DNA of 64,000 nt from Pelosinus sp. (GCA_021372375.1 JAJFUN010000198.1:19779-83778), one strand, 5' to 3'. Shown: positions 35,864-44,467, counted from the stretch's first letter. Numbers and translations are program-made. Notes: generated from the letters alone by a model not told the origin.

Positions 35864-36124
35864 ATTGTATTCCTGACACGTTTTTGCAGAGATAGTAAGT
35901 TAGATAAAGTATCCCCTCACTTACTTCGGCATATGATGGGCAGCTATCTCTTAAAATCCGGCATTGACTTGGCTGCAGTATCCCATAAACTAGGACATGC
36001 TAATAAATCTTTTACTGCCAATACGTATATACACGCCCTGGAATCGGCAGTAAAGCAATCTGAAACTGTTATGCAAGATATTTTAACAAACTTAAAAGCG
36101 CAAAAAAATAAAGGACAGGCCTAA
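35864..36124 (+). pseudogene. C-terminal remnant of the island's tyrosine integrase
   Basis: An open stretch without a start reads VSPHLLRHMMGSYLLKSGID, AAVSHKLGHANKSFTANTYI and HALESA, which supply the HxxR, LGH and catalytic Tyr motifs of phage-type integrases. The first 250-300 residues, including the first catalytic Arg, are missing and a stop codon closes the frame at 35861. It lies 120 bp from the intact tRNA-Val, the normal position for an integrase of a tRNA-targeting element, so the island can no longer mobilise itself. Confidence 0.85.
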
Positions 36125-36140
36125 AAAATGCCTGTCCTTT
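36110..36140 (+). terminator. terminator after the integrase remnant
   Basis: AAAGGACAGGC and GCCTGTCCTTT form a perfect 11-bp stem with a 9-base loop. Confidence 0.75.
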
Positions 36141-36243
36141 ATGCATGTACATTTATTAAATTTGTCCTCATTAAAACGCACCTAGGCGCAATTATAGGCG
36201 CAGTTCACATAATAATAGGCTTCACGTATCCGTGAAGCCCCGT

Positions 36244-36296
36244 ATTTCCTGGTGGGGTATACTGGTTTCGAACCAGTGACCTCTTGAATGTGAATC
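36244..36296 (-). repeat. right attachment site within tRNA-Val
   Basis: The 53-bp sequence identical to 19499-19551. Here it is part of the complete tRNA, from the anticodon loop to the CCA end. Confidence 0.92.
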
Positions 36297-36324
36297 AAGC
36301 GCTCTCCCCCTGAGCTAATACCCC
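36250..36324 (-). tRNA. tRNA-Val (anticodon CAC)
   Basis: A full cloverleaf: acceptor GGGGTAT/ATACCCC, D arm GCTCAGGGGGAGAGC, anticodon stem CTTGA/TCAAG with loop TTCACAT, T arm ACTGGTTCGAAACCAGT, discriminator A and encoded CCA. The anticodon CAC reads the Val codon GUG. It is the integration target of the 19.5-36.3 kb island. Confidence 0.93.
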
Positions 36325-36382
36325 TTTATTAAATTAATTAACAGTATTTAGTATACTCCTATAATATCCGTTTTTCAAGCCA

Positions 36383-37432
36383 TTAATTAGGCATCGCGGT
36401 TACAGTTGGACTAACTGTTTGCTTTTGTCCCTCGCGCAGCACAGTAATATTTACTTTGCTGCCTACCGGTACATTATCTAGGACTGATCGCAAATCAGCT
36501 ACACTGTTTATCTCTGTTTCATTGACCTTTACAAGGATATCACCCTGCTGTATGCCAACCTGATCTGCCGGACCGTCTTTTACCACACGGGTAACGTAAA
36601 TGCCCTCAGCGATTTGCCATATATAGCCATAGCGGGCTGCAGATGATCTGTCAAGTATGCTGATACCTAGATAGGCTCGTGTAATTTTGCCATCCTTGAC
36701 AAGCACATCTAAAATAGGCCGCGCTGAATTAGCCGGAATAGCAAACCCCATCCCTTCAACGCCTTCAGCCGAAATCTTGGCACTGTTAATGCCTATAACC
36801 TTGCCGTCAGCGTTCACCAAAGCACCGCCGGAATTGCCGGGATTGATGGCGGCATCTGTCTGAATAAGCTTAAATCTGCGGTCACCTACTTCAATCGTCC
36901 GGTTTAGTGCGCTAATTACCCCAACGGTCACACTGCCGCGAAATTCCAGACCAAGCGGATTGCCGATGGCAATAGCCGGTTCACCTGTCATGATTTCATC
37001 GGAATTGCCAAACTCCGCTACAGGCAGATTGCCTGCCTCAATTTTTACTACCGCTAAATCTGTAACTGGATCCACACCGACAACTTTGCCTTTTACAGTC
37101 CTGCCATCGTTTAATGCCACCGCGATTTCCTGCGCCCCCTGGACTACATGATAATTAGTAGCAATATAGCCATTGGCATCAAAAATAACCCCTGAGCCTA
37201 CCCCTTTTTGCACAAGCACCTTTTGATAAAAATTATCCAGCATATAGGCTTTGTTAGTAATGCCCACAACAGCCGGTCCTACGTCTTTAACGGCCTTTAC
37301 CACAAAGGTTTCCCTCGCTGCCGATACTCCGGCGCTGGGATTGGCTGCGGCCAGAGCCCCATTCGTCATACATAGACTGACTGCCAAAACGCCAAGCAGA
37401 AAAATAGAATGTAAACACTTCCAAACCTTCAT
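36383..37432 (-). CDS. htrA: HtrA/DegP-family serine protease with PDZ domain
   Basis: 349 aa exported protease. A signal peptide (HSIFLLGVLAVSLCMTNGAL) precedes a trypsin-like domain with the triad His in ATNYHVVQG, Asp in VTDLAVVKI and Ser in NPGNSGGALVN. One PDZ domain follows (YLGISIL to the end). It should perform periplasmic protein quality control. AAGGAGG precedes the ATG. Its upstream region contains the first of two DnaA-box-like clusters. Confidence 0.92.
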   Translation of the reverse strand: MKVWKCLHSIFLLGVLAVSLCMTNGALAAANPSAGVSAARETFVVKAVKDVGPAVVGITNKAYMLDNFYQKVLVQKGVGSGVIFDANGYIATNYHVVQGAQEIAVALNDGRTVKGKVVGVDPVTDLAVVKIEAGNLPVAEFGNSDEIMTGEPAIAIGNPLGLEFRGSVTVGVISALNRTIEVGDRRFKLIQTDAAINPGNSGGALVNADGKVIGINSAKISAEGVEGMGFAIPANSARPILDVLVKDGKITRAYLGISILDRSSAARYGYIWQIAEGIYVTRVVKDGPADQVGIQQGDILVKVNETEINSVADLRSVLDNVPVGSKVNITVLREGQKQTVSPTVTAMPN

Positions 37433-37456
37433 ACTTATCCTCCTTATCGATTAAAC

Positions 37457-37509
37457 TTATCCACATTTTTATCCACATGTCAACAATTTTTATTAACAGT
37501 TGTTGATAA
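37457..37509. repeat. DnaA-box-like cluster 1
   Basis: Two perfect TTATCCACA boxes (37457, 37469) are followed by TTATTAACA and an inverted TTATCAACA (37501-37509). The block is homologous in order and spacing to 37705-37757. Confidence 0.6.
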
Positions 37510-37704
37510 TAGGCTTATTGGTGTTCTCATACAGTAATATTAGGCCTGTACGCGTAATCCGCCTGCCAAATATAAACCAGTTTTCCCCAACTTCTTTACT
37601 AAATATTTCCCCACTATAAAACAAAATCCTGCTTGCATTTGTTTTATAAAATCATATGACAAAGATATGACAAAACTATGACCTTTACACAACGAGTATA
37701 AAAG

Positions 37705-37757
37705 ATATCCACATTTTTATCAACATGTTAACAGTTTTTATCCCCATCTGTTGATAA
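37705..37757. repeat. DnaA-box-like cluster 2
   Basis: ATATCCACA, TTATCAACA, a TTTATCCCCA variant and inverted TTATCAACA (37749-37757) repeat the pattern of cluster 1, about 250 bp away. The AT-rich interval between the clusters contains no gene. They may bind DnaA. Confidence 0.55.
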
Positions 37758-37766
37758 AGAGCATTG

Positions 37767-39017
37767 CTAATTCTTGGTTTTGCCCCAACTGTCGATAATT
37801 TCACCATTTAGCTGATAGACATTAATTTGCAAATTACGTTCACTCACCGCTACCGTGAGATAGTTTGGCTGATTTATCGGATTATAAAACACGGCATTCC
37901 AGCTTTTTGCCTCCGTCTTGGCAAAAGTTCTGTCACCACTGCGCCCAGTAGTAATATAGACCGGACCTTCTCCCTTTTCATCAGACCACTTGCCCTTACT
38001 AATTGGGTATGAACGCGCGTAAGCATGGTCATGTCCTGCAAAGACAACATCTACATTATAACGCTCAAAGACGGGGGCAAACGTCTCCTGCAAATCTTCA
38101 TCCCCAGCAATTAGGCGGTTATGATAAGCCGGACGGTGCATAAATACCAGTTTCCAGCGTTTCGCGGCTGCCGACAAATCCCTTTTCAGCCATTCTTGCT
38201 GCAGGATAAGCATATTAGGAATCCACTCCTCTTCCTCCTGGCGCTGGGTATCAAGAATAGTAAAATGAGCATCACCATAATCAAAGGAATATACTTTCCC
38301 CTTAAGCTCCGGCGGGCCATTGTCAGGAAACCGCAGGAATGCGGTATAGAAGAGCGGCTGAACAATTTTCCATTCCGTGTTATACGTTTCATGATTGCCC
38401 ATAACTGCCATAATGGGAATTGTTTCAATAACACCGCGTCCTGCATGAAACCACTCATCCCATTGCCGATAACTAAGGCCCATATCCACCAGATCGCCAA
38501 TATTCATCATAAAAGCTGCCGAACTATTCCTGTTATATGCTGTGTCTAAAGTATCCTGCCACACGCCAAAAGAATAGCCTTGTGAATCCCCAAATAGTAA
38601 AAAAGAAAATGGCGCGGCCTCAGCCGGAGCTGTAGTAAAGCTATAATAGGGGCTCCAAAAAAATCCATTGCCTACACGATACCGATAAGCCGTACCAGGC
38701 TTAAGATGTGTCAGCTTTATCGAATGGACCGCCACGCAGCCCATATCTGTATCAACAAGCTCGGCAGTGCCTGAAAGTACTGCTGCGGAAAATGGAACTC
38801 CCCGCTCAGCATACTCAACTTTACTGTACATAATATATTTGCAGGTCTGCCAGGTAACTGTCTCTGTATCAGCAGTATTCCCGGTCCAGGTAAGTGTTAT
38901 ATTCGAAGGCCAAAGGCTTAGACTGGACGGCCAAAATCTAATGACCAGCACTAGCACAAGCAGAGCAGCAAGCCAGAATATTTTCCATTTTGTAAAAAAT
39001 TTCGAGAGTTGCCGCAC
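37767..39017 (-). CDS. purple-acid-phosphatase-like metallophosphoesterase
   Basis: 416 aa. A membrane anchor (IFWLAALLVLVLVIRFWP) is followed by an Fn3-like N-terminal domain (WQTCKYIMYSKVEYAER, RYRVGNG) and a calcineurin-type phosphoesterase with GDSQG, NIGDLVDMG, GNHETYN and FAGHDHAYARS. This is the plan of purple acid phosphatases; the enzyme should face the periplasm and hydrolyse phosphate esters. The start is GTG 39017 with AAGGGGG seven bases upstream. Confidence 0.9.
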   Translation of the reverse strand: MRQLSKFFTKWKIFWLAALLVLVLVIRFWPSSLSLWPSNITLTWTGNTADTETVTWQTCKYIMYSKVEYAERGVPFSAAVLSGTAELVDTDMGCVAVHSIKLTHLKPGTAYRYRVGNGFFWSPYYSFTTAPAEAAPFSFLLFGDSQGYSFGVWQDTLDTAYNRNSSAAFMMNIGDLVDMGLSYRQWDEWFHAGRGVIETIPIMAVMGNHETYNTEWKIVQPLFYTAFLRFPDNGPPELKGKVYSFDYGDAHFTILDTQRQEEEEWIPNMLILQQEWLKRDLSAAAKRWKLVFMHRPAYHNRLIAGDEDLQETFAPVFERYNVDVVFAGHDHAYARSYPISKGKWSDEKGEGPVYITTGRSGDRTFAKTEAKSWNAVFYNPINQPNYLTVAVSERNLQINVYQLNGEIIDSWGKTKN

Positions 39018-39084
39018 CCCTTCGCCCCCTTCTACTTCTTTATATATAATGAGTATTTTATTCCTAAAATACCCCCATTTTACA

Positions 39085-39124
39085 CATAAAAAAATAGACC
39101 AGCAACATTTCTTTGCTGATCTGT
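39085..39124 (-). terminator. terminator of the TauE-like gene
   Basis: AGATCAGCAAAG and GTTGCTGGTCT pair on the minus strand, followed by ATTTTTTTAT. Confidence 0.75.
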
Positions 39125-39139
39125 ACCATAAGGGCCTTT

Positions 39140-39493
39140 TTATTTGCCAAGCAACATTTTAACTGATACAAGCATTAAAAAGACGGCAAAACACTTTTTC
39201 AGGATAGGCGGCGGTACAATTTGGGCTATCTTCCCGCCTACCATACCGCCAATTAAGAGCGTAATACAAATTAATATGCCTGCGGTGATATCTACATTGC
39301 CTTTTTTATAGTATTCCCAAAAAGCCAGTATGCCTACAGGCGGTAGCATTACTGCTAGGGACGTGCCTTGGGCCATTAGCTGAGAAAATCCAGCAAAATA
39401 CATCAGCGTAGGCACAATAATAATACCGCCGCCTATACCAAAAAAACCGCTCAATATTCCGGCTGCCAAGCCAATTGCTGCATAAATTAACAT
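39140..39493 (-). CDS. half-size TauE/SafE-family permease
   Basis: 117 aa with four membrane helices; ordinary TauE/SafE proteins have 240-260 aa and two such repeats. The first-repeat motif GFFGIGGGIIIVPTL is intact and the C-terminus ends cleanly, so this is a natural half-protein rather than a truncation; it would have to work as a dimer. AGGAGGAG precedes the ATG. Possible substrates are sulfite or organosulfonates. Confidence 0.82.
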   Translation of the reverse strand: MLIYAAIGLAAGILSGFFGIGGGIIIVPTLMYFAGFSQLMAQGTSLAVMLPPVGILAFWEYYKKGNVDITAGILICITLLIGGMVGGKIAQIVPPPILKKCFAVFLMLVSVKMLLGK

Positions 39494-39565
39494 AATTACT
39501 CCTCCTGCTGTTTATACCTGATTGTAATGAAGATAGTTTATCTATTTCCAAAAGTTCTATGTAAA

Positions 39566-39605
39566 TAAAATCCAGCAGCTTCGCTAAAACACGAATCTAC
39601 TGGAT
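39566..39605 (-). terminator. terminator of dapA
   Basis: TATCCAGTAG and CTGCTGGAT form an imperfect stem on the minus strand, followed by TTTTATTT, directly after the dapA stop. Confidence 0.6.
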
Positions 39606-39610
39606 AATAA

Positions 39611-40492
39611 TTAGTCAATTAGGCCGTAAGCTTTCATTTCTTTTTGCAGTAATGCCAGATTATCCCCATCAAGATCGGTCAGAGGCATACGGCAATGGCC
39701 AGCTTTAAAGCCCAAGAGATTTACTGCTGCCTTGACAGGAATCGGATTTACTTCAATAAACAAAGCTTTAATCAGTTCAAGTGTCTGCAGCTGCAGTTTA
39801 ATGGCTCCCTGAATATCCCCTGCAAAGAACTTTGCCACCATATCATGCGCATCTTGGGGAATAATATTGGCCATGGTTGAAATGACCCCTTTGCCGCCAA
39901 GCGATAAAAGCGGCATAATCGCATTGTCATCGCCGGAATACACTGCAAAATCCTCACCGCATAAGTTTACGACATCGCCAACTTGTCCTAAATTGCATTC
40001 CTTGACAGCAATAATATTCTCAATCTTAGATAAAGCAAAAATTGTTTCCGGATTGATGTTCAAATTGGTTCTGCCAGGTACATTGTATAAAATCATCGGT
40101 ATCTTTATACTGCCCGCGATTGCTTTAAAGTGTTCATATAGGCCCTTTTGCGTAGCTTTATTATAGTACGGCGTAACAGATAAGATTGCGTCAGCCCCTG
40201 CCGCTTCAGCTGCCTGAGAGAGCTTAATAGCATGCTTGGTATCATTGCTGCCTGTGCCGGCAATAACCGGGATACGTTTATTTACAGTTTTTACGGCAAA
40301 CTCGATAACCGCAATATGCTCCTCATCAGGCATAGTAGAGGCCTCGCCAGTTGTGGCGCAAATTACAATGGCATCGGTACCGGCTTTTACTTGAAATTCA
40401 ATAAGTTCTGTTAAAGTCTGATAATCAACTCCGCTATCCGCGAAGGGCGTAATCATGGCAACTGCCGAGCCAATAAATAATGGTTTTTTCAT
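39611..40492 (-). CDS. dapA: 4-hydroxy-tetrahydrodipicolinate synthase
   Basis: 293 aa class I aldolase joining pyruvate and aspartate semialdehyde in lysine, meso-diaminopimelate and dipicolinate synthesis. TTGEASTMPDEEH, VIAGTGSNDT, the active-site Tyr region SVTPYYNKATQKG, YNVPGRTN and the Schiff-base Lys in IAVKECN are all in place. GAGGAG precedes the ATG. The gene stands alone with its own terminator; no lysine riboswitch is visible upstream. Confidence 0.95.
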   Translation of the reverse strand: MKKPLFIGSAVAMITPFADSGVDYQTLTELIEFQVKAGTDAIVICATTGEASTMPDEEHIAVIEFAVKTVNKRIPVIAGTGSNDTKHAIKLSQAAEAAGADAILSVTPYYNKATQKGLYEHFKAIAGSIKIPMILYNVPGRTNLNINPETIFALSKIENIIAVKECNLGQVGDVVNLCGEDFAVYSGDDNAIMPLLSLGGKGVISTMANIIPQDAHDMVAKFFAGDIQGAIKLQLQTLELIKALFIEVNPIPVKAAVNLLGFKAGHCRMPLTDLDGDNLALLQKEMKAYGLID

Positions 40493-40665
40493 CAGTAATA
40501 CTCCTCGTATACATATTTAGACTAAATTCTATAATATTGATTTTAGCCCATAATTCCATTAAAGGAAAGTACTAGATGAAATAAAATATCCTGACACATC
40601 CTGTTCACTAATTTGTATAAACATGCACGGCTTTAATTTGTGTCGAGTTTTCTTTATTCAAATAT

Positions 40666-40704
40666 GAAAAAACTGCAGACAATTTACATCTGCAGCTTTT
40701 TATA
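40666..40704. terminator. terminator after the Skp gene
   Basis: CTGCAGA and TCTGCAG, extended by A and T runs on both sides, form a bidirectional terminator. Confidence 0.8.
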
Positions 40705-40715
40705 AACTTTATGAT

Positions 40716-41177
40716 TTAATTGGCACCGATCTTTTGCAATACATCCTGGGTAATATCCTGTCCGCCAAAAATCACAGTATTTCGTTGTACCACCATACTC
40801 AACCCTTTAGCTTCCATTACCTCTTTTATTGCTGCATTTATTTTTTCGATAATAGGTTTGGCTAATTCCTGACGTTTTTGTTCAAACTGCTGGCCAAGCT
40901 GCCGACCCAGATTCTGTTTATCCTGCTCGCTTAATTTTACGGACTTCGCATTAAAATCCTTTTGTTCCTGTTCTCTCTCCGCCTGCAGCTGTTCATTGGC
41001 TTTGGCTGTATCCGGATGCCTGTTGATTAATTGACCGTAATCAACCACGCCAATCGGCAAAACTGCTTGCTCAGCCGAAGCCGTACCCGGCAGAGCGAAA
41101 TTGCTTCCTAATAACGTCAGCAGACATACTGCTGCACATGCCGCAAATTTTACGGCGATACTTTTAATATTACGCAT
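40716..41177 (-). CDS. OmpH/Skp-family periplasmic chaperone
   Basis: 153 aa. A signal peptide (VCLLTLLGSNFALPGTASA) is followed by the OmpH domain: the beta-strand IGVVDYGQLINRHP, a long Lys/Glu/Gln coiled coil, and the closing strand LSMVVQRNTVIFGGQDITQ. Skp holds unfolded outer-membrane proteins, so its presence implies a diderm cell. ATG 41177 has GAGGGG upstream. It follows the broken small gene at 41197 by 19 bp, probably in one transcript. Confidence 0.9.
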   Translation of the reverse strand: MRNIKSIAVKFAACAAVCLLTLLGSNFALPGTASAEQAVLPIGVVDYGQLINRHPDTAKANEQLQAEREQEQKDFNAKSVKLSEQDKQNLGRQLGQQFEQKRQELAKPIIEKINAAIKEVMEAKGLSMVVQRNTVIFGGQDITQDVLQKIGAN

Positions 41178-41196
41178 TTTTTCCCCTCGCTTTTTG

Positions 41197-41484
41197 TTAA
41201 TTAGACACTTGCCCATCTACACTTTCTTTAGCAGTTTCAGGGGGTGTATTCTGGGCATCAACTTTTAATACCCCATTTTCAATGAGCTGCTGCAAGATAT
41301 TTTGCTGCAAAGCAATCGCTTGTACAAAACCTTCGAGCGGCATCACAATACGCTGAGTATTGGCGAATACAGGTTCTCATTTTTCCCCTTTTAACTGGGG
41401 CTGCAAAGATACCAAATCCAGCCGGACAACATTCCCGGTTACATTGATGTTGCCGATACCGTCGACAAAAATATCCTGATTCAT
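41197..41484 (-). pseudogene. 95-codon gene interrupted by one in-frame TGA
   Basis: The minus frame begins at ATG 41484 with AGAGGAG upstream and reads MNQDIFVDGIGNINVTGNVV to codon 35. TGA occurs at codon 36 (41377-41379), and the frame continues as EPVFANTQRIVMPLEGFV to TAA at 41197. Everything after the TGA looks like real protein, so the gene was or is translated through. A GGA to TGA change is the simplest explanation; selenocysteine or a sequencing error are alternatives. Function unknown; it is linked to skp. Confidence 0.65.
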
Positions 41485-41737
41485 CCTTTACTTCTCCTCT
41501 TTAGTTATATTTACAGCCTATGCTGCAGATAAAAATGTAAATGTCCGCCTTTAGCTTATTGACTTTGTTCACAACAAGGCAAGTGGTGCAGCCAAAACCC
41601 GGCGATAAGGCAGATCGCTGCTTGACGACTTTCGTATCAAAATGGTTTACCTCTGTCACTTATAACCAAATGTGTATTTCGCCATTTTCCTGCTAATTCC
41701 TGCTTTTTTAATTTTTGCAGATTTCCTACTATAATTG

Positions 41738-41763
41738 AAAGAGGCTGCCCAGGGCAGCCTCTT
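41738..41763 (-). terminator. terminator of cstA
   Basis: AAAGAGGCTGCCC and GGGCAGCCTCTTT make a GC-rich near-perfect stem 22 bases after the cstA stop codon. Confidence 0.82.
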
Positions 41764-41785
41764 TGCTATTTAGCTATTTAATTTC

Positions 41786-43564
41786 TCACAGCGTTTCTTT
41801 AATACTTTGCGGCGAGCTCATAATCGTACGCCATACTCTCAGCGCATCAATAATAATGAAGACAATTAGCACCATCATAATTGCACTGGCGCCTGCCAAT
41901 AACATCTGGCCTTTAGGCAAATAGAATTGGAAAATATTGTAGAAGCCAGCTGTCAATGCTGTTACAATCATAAAGCACAGCGGTGTTAAGGTAACCCACG
42001 CATATTTTGCTTTACCCATACGCAGGAGTACCGTAGTCCCAATCGTCAGCGTCAAACTTGCCAATAACTGGTTGGAAAGGCCAAACAACGGCCAAATGGA
42101 AGCAATTGATCCGCCAAACACTAGGAAGCCCCACATGAAGGAGATTAAAGCACTGGTGAAGATGATACCAGGAGTCCAATGCGGATCGCTAAGCGGTTTG
42201 TAAACCATACCGCCTACTTCTTGCAGCAGGTAACGGCCAACACGCGTACCGGCATCAATAATTGTCAGGATAAACAAGGCTTCAAACATAATCGCAAAGT
42301 GATACAGGAAGGACATAAAGCTTTCCAGGCCTGGAATCTTGGCAAAAATATGCGCCATACCAACAGCCAGTGAAACAGCCCCGCCCGGACGGCCTGCTAC
42401 GTTTTCACCAACCATTTGCGAAAGTACAGGTAGTTCTTCAATTTGCATACCAAGTTTAGCAAATACATCTGGTGCACTATTGATGGCAAAATAATCGGCT
42501 GGAATAAGGCTTGTTGCGGCAATGAGCGCCATGATCCCCACAAAGGATTCCGCCAGCATAGCGCCAAAGCCGATTGGCAGAATTTCATTTTCATTTGTTA
42601 ACATCTTCGGCGTAGTTCCTGTGGCAATAATGCTATGGAACCCGGAAATAGCGCCGCAGGCAATAGTAATACACACAAAAGGCCAAACTGGGCCTGGTAC
42701 AACCGGACCACCGCCGCCTAAAAATTTAGTAATTGCCGGCATATGAATCTCCGGCTGTACAATAATAATCCCTAAAGCCAAGGCACCAATGGTACCAATT
42801 TTCATATATGTACTCAAATAATCACGCGGTGCCAGGAGCAGCCATACAGGAAGCGCAGCTGCAATAAAACCATACAAAGGCAGGATAATATCTAATTGGG
42901 TACGGCTGAAGGTAAAATAAGGCGCCAGCGCGGAATTCTGTACCCAGTTTCCGCCAAATACAGCAGCAACAACCAGTACGACACCGATAAAGGATGCTTC
43001 GCCAATATGACCGGGCCGTAAAAAGCGCATATACACGCCGACAAAGAGCGCGATAGGAATTGTTGCACCAACCGTGAAGCATCCCCAAGGACTGTTAAAG
43101 AGCGCATTTGCTACGGCAATAGCCATACCTGCCATAGTAATAACCAGGATAAAAATAACAGCAATCGCGGCTGCCAGACCAGCAGATTTACCAATTTCCG
43201 CTTTGGCAATTTCGGCAATTGACAAACCGTCATGCCGAATCGAGGCAAACAAGATAATCATATCGTGAACTGCCCCGCCGATACAAGCACCAATTAAGAG
43301 CCAGATAGTACCAGGCAAATAACCAAATTGAGCTGCCAATACCGGTCCAACCAGCGGACCTGCGCCGGCAATAGCGGCAAAATGATGTCCGAAGGTTACC
43401 CATTTGTTGGTAGGAACATAATCATGACCGTCTTCATGCACAATGGCTGGGGTTGGACGATTGGCATCAAGCGTTAATACTTTGGCCTTCATGAAAGCGC
43501 CATAGTAACGATAGCAAATACTTAACACCAACGCCGCAATAATAACAAGATAAAGACCGTTCAT
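41786..43564 (-). CDS. cstA: CstA-family carbon-starvation / pyruvate transporter
   Basis: 592 aa with about sixteen hydrophobic helices. The family start (YYGAFMKAKVLTLDANRPTP, HEDGHDYVPTNKWVTFGHHF) and GPVLAAQFGYLPGTIW are present. CstA and BtsT proteins import pyruvate with protons. The LytS/LytTR two-component genes immediately upstream parallel the BtsSR-BtsT arrangement of enterobacteria, and three LytTR-type repeats lie between. AAGGAGGT precedes the ATG. Pyruvate as substrate is inferred from family and regulator. Confidence 0.92.
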   Translation of the reverse strand: MNGLYLVIIAALVLSICYRYYGAFMKAKVLTLDANRPTPAIVHEDGHDYVPTNKWVTFGHHFAAIAGAGPLVGPVLAAQFGYLPGTIWLLIGACIGGAVHDMIILFASIRHDGLSIAEIAKAEIGKSAGLAAAIAVIFILVITMAGMAIAVANALFNSPWGCFTVGATIPIALFVGVYMRFLRPGHIGEASFIGVVLVVAAVFGGNWVQNSALAPYFTFSRTQLDIILPLYGFIAAALPVWLLLAPRDYLSTYMKIGTIGALALGIIIVQPEIHMPAITKFLGGGGPVVPGPVWPFVCITIACGAISGFHSIIATGTTPKMLTNENEILPIGFGAMLAESFVGIMALIAATSLIPADYFAINSAPDVFAKLGMQIEELPVLSQMVGENVAGRPGGAVSLAVGMAHIFAKIPGLESFMSFLYHFAIMFEALFILTIIDAGTRVGRYLLQEVGGMVYKPLSDPHWTPGIIFTSALISFMWGFLVFGGSIASIWPLFGLSNQLLASLTLTIGTTVLLRMGKAKYAWVTLTPLCFMIVTALTAGFYNIFQFYLPKGQMLLAGASAIMMVLIVFIIIDALRVWRTIMSSPQSIKETL

Positions 43565-43653
43565 ACACTTACCTCCTTAAATTTTGTAGAATTTTATGAA
43601 TTAATTACGATTTAATCATAATATAAAATAATCAATAAATAAACCTAATCAGG

Positions 43654-43703
43654 CTGAACAGACAAAAGTAAGGCCTAAACAGAAATTATCTCAACTGAAC
43701 AGA
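43654..43703 (-). promoter_or_regulatory. three LytTR-type direct repeats upstream of cstA
   Basis: On the minus strand TCTGTTCAG (43695), TCTGTTTAG (43675) and TCTGTTCAG (43654) recur every 20-21 bp, two turns of helix. Nine-base direct repeats with about 12-base spacers are the usual form of LytTR-domain sites. They lie about 90 bp upstream of the cstA start. Confidence 0.75.
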
Positions 43704-43708
43704 AATTA

Positions 43709-44467
43709 CTACTTTAAGCCCAAAATAGCTTTAATATCTTTAATTTGGCTCTTACTTACAGGTATTTCAGCTTGTGGATGACACTCCACCTTTAGCCAGT
43801 ACGTCCCTTTAAACCATGGTACAACTTCCTGTACCTTATCCAAATTAACAATATAACTTTTATGCACACGCAGCATATTAGTACTCGCCACCCGTTCCTC
43901 TAGTTCCGACAGAGTACCGTTATAAATGAATTCTTCCTCTGCTGTCACCACAATTACATTGCCTGTATTGGCATAAGCATAAATAATATCAGCGTAGTTA
44001 AGCAGCCGAATTTTCCCCAGCTTTTCAACAGGCAGTTTTTGAATTTGAATTTTACTGCCTTCCAGCACATTATCAAGCCGCCGGGCCGCAACCCGCCATT
44101 CTTCTGGCTGATAATTTTTCAGCCGCAGCAGCGTCTTGGTAATACGCTCCTGTTCAAACGGTTTTAAGATATAATCTACCGCGCCAATTTCAAAAGCCTT
44201 TAGGGCATATTCATCATATGCTGTAGCAAATACAATCATGGTTGCTGGTGCGATTTTCCGTATAATCGCAGCCGCCTCCAGGCCATTGATATCCCGCATG
44301 CTGATATCCAAAAATACCACATCAGGCTGCAGTTTGGCAATAAGGCCTATCGATTCTGCAGCATTGTCAGCTTCACCCACAATTTTAACTTCCTGGGTAA
44401 AAGATAAAAGATAGCGCAGCTCATCGCGTGCTGGCAATTCGTCATCAACAAGTAAGATTTTGAGCAT
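43709..44467 (-). CDS. LytTR-family response regulator
   Basis: 252 aa. A receiver domain (ILLVDDELPARDELRYLL, phosphoacceptor VVFLDISM, FATAYDEYALKAFEIGAVDYILKPF) is joined to a LytTR DNA-binding domain (ILYYA-like DIIYAYANTGNVIVVTAEE, LRVHKSYIVNLDKV). ATG 44467 lies inside the end of the sensor gene (23-bp overlap), with AAGGAG upstream. It most likely activates cstA through the repeats at 43654-43703, as BtsR does for btsT. Confidence 0.92.
   Translation of the reverse strand: MLKILLVDDELPARDELRYLLSFTQEVKIVGEADNAAESIGLIAKLQPDVVFLDISMRDINGLEAAAIIRKIAPATMIVFATAYDEYALKAFEIGAVDYILKPFEQERITKTLLRLKNYQPEEWRVAARRLDNVLEGSKIQIQKLPVEKLGKIRLLNYADIIYAYANTGNVIVVTAEEEFIYNGTLSELEERVASTNMLRVHKSYIVNLDKVQEVVPWFKGTYWLKVECHPQAEIPVSKSQIKDIKAILGLK

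Noticed and set aside
19499..36324. CRISPR array or retron in the island
   Set aside because: No spaced repeats of CRISPR type, no cas genes and no reverse transcriptase frame are seen.
40493..40665. Lysine riboswitch upstream of dapA
   Set aside because: The segment is short, AT-rich and lacks the multi-stem structure.
41485..41737. Gene in the gap upstream of the TGA-interrupted gene
   Set aside because: Frames are short, lack ribosome sites and show no protein pattern.
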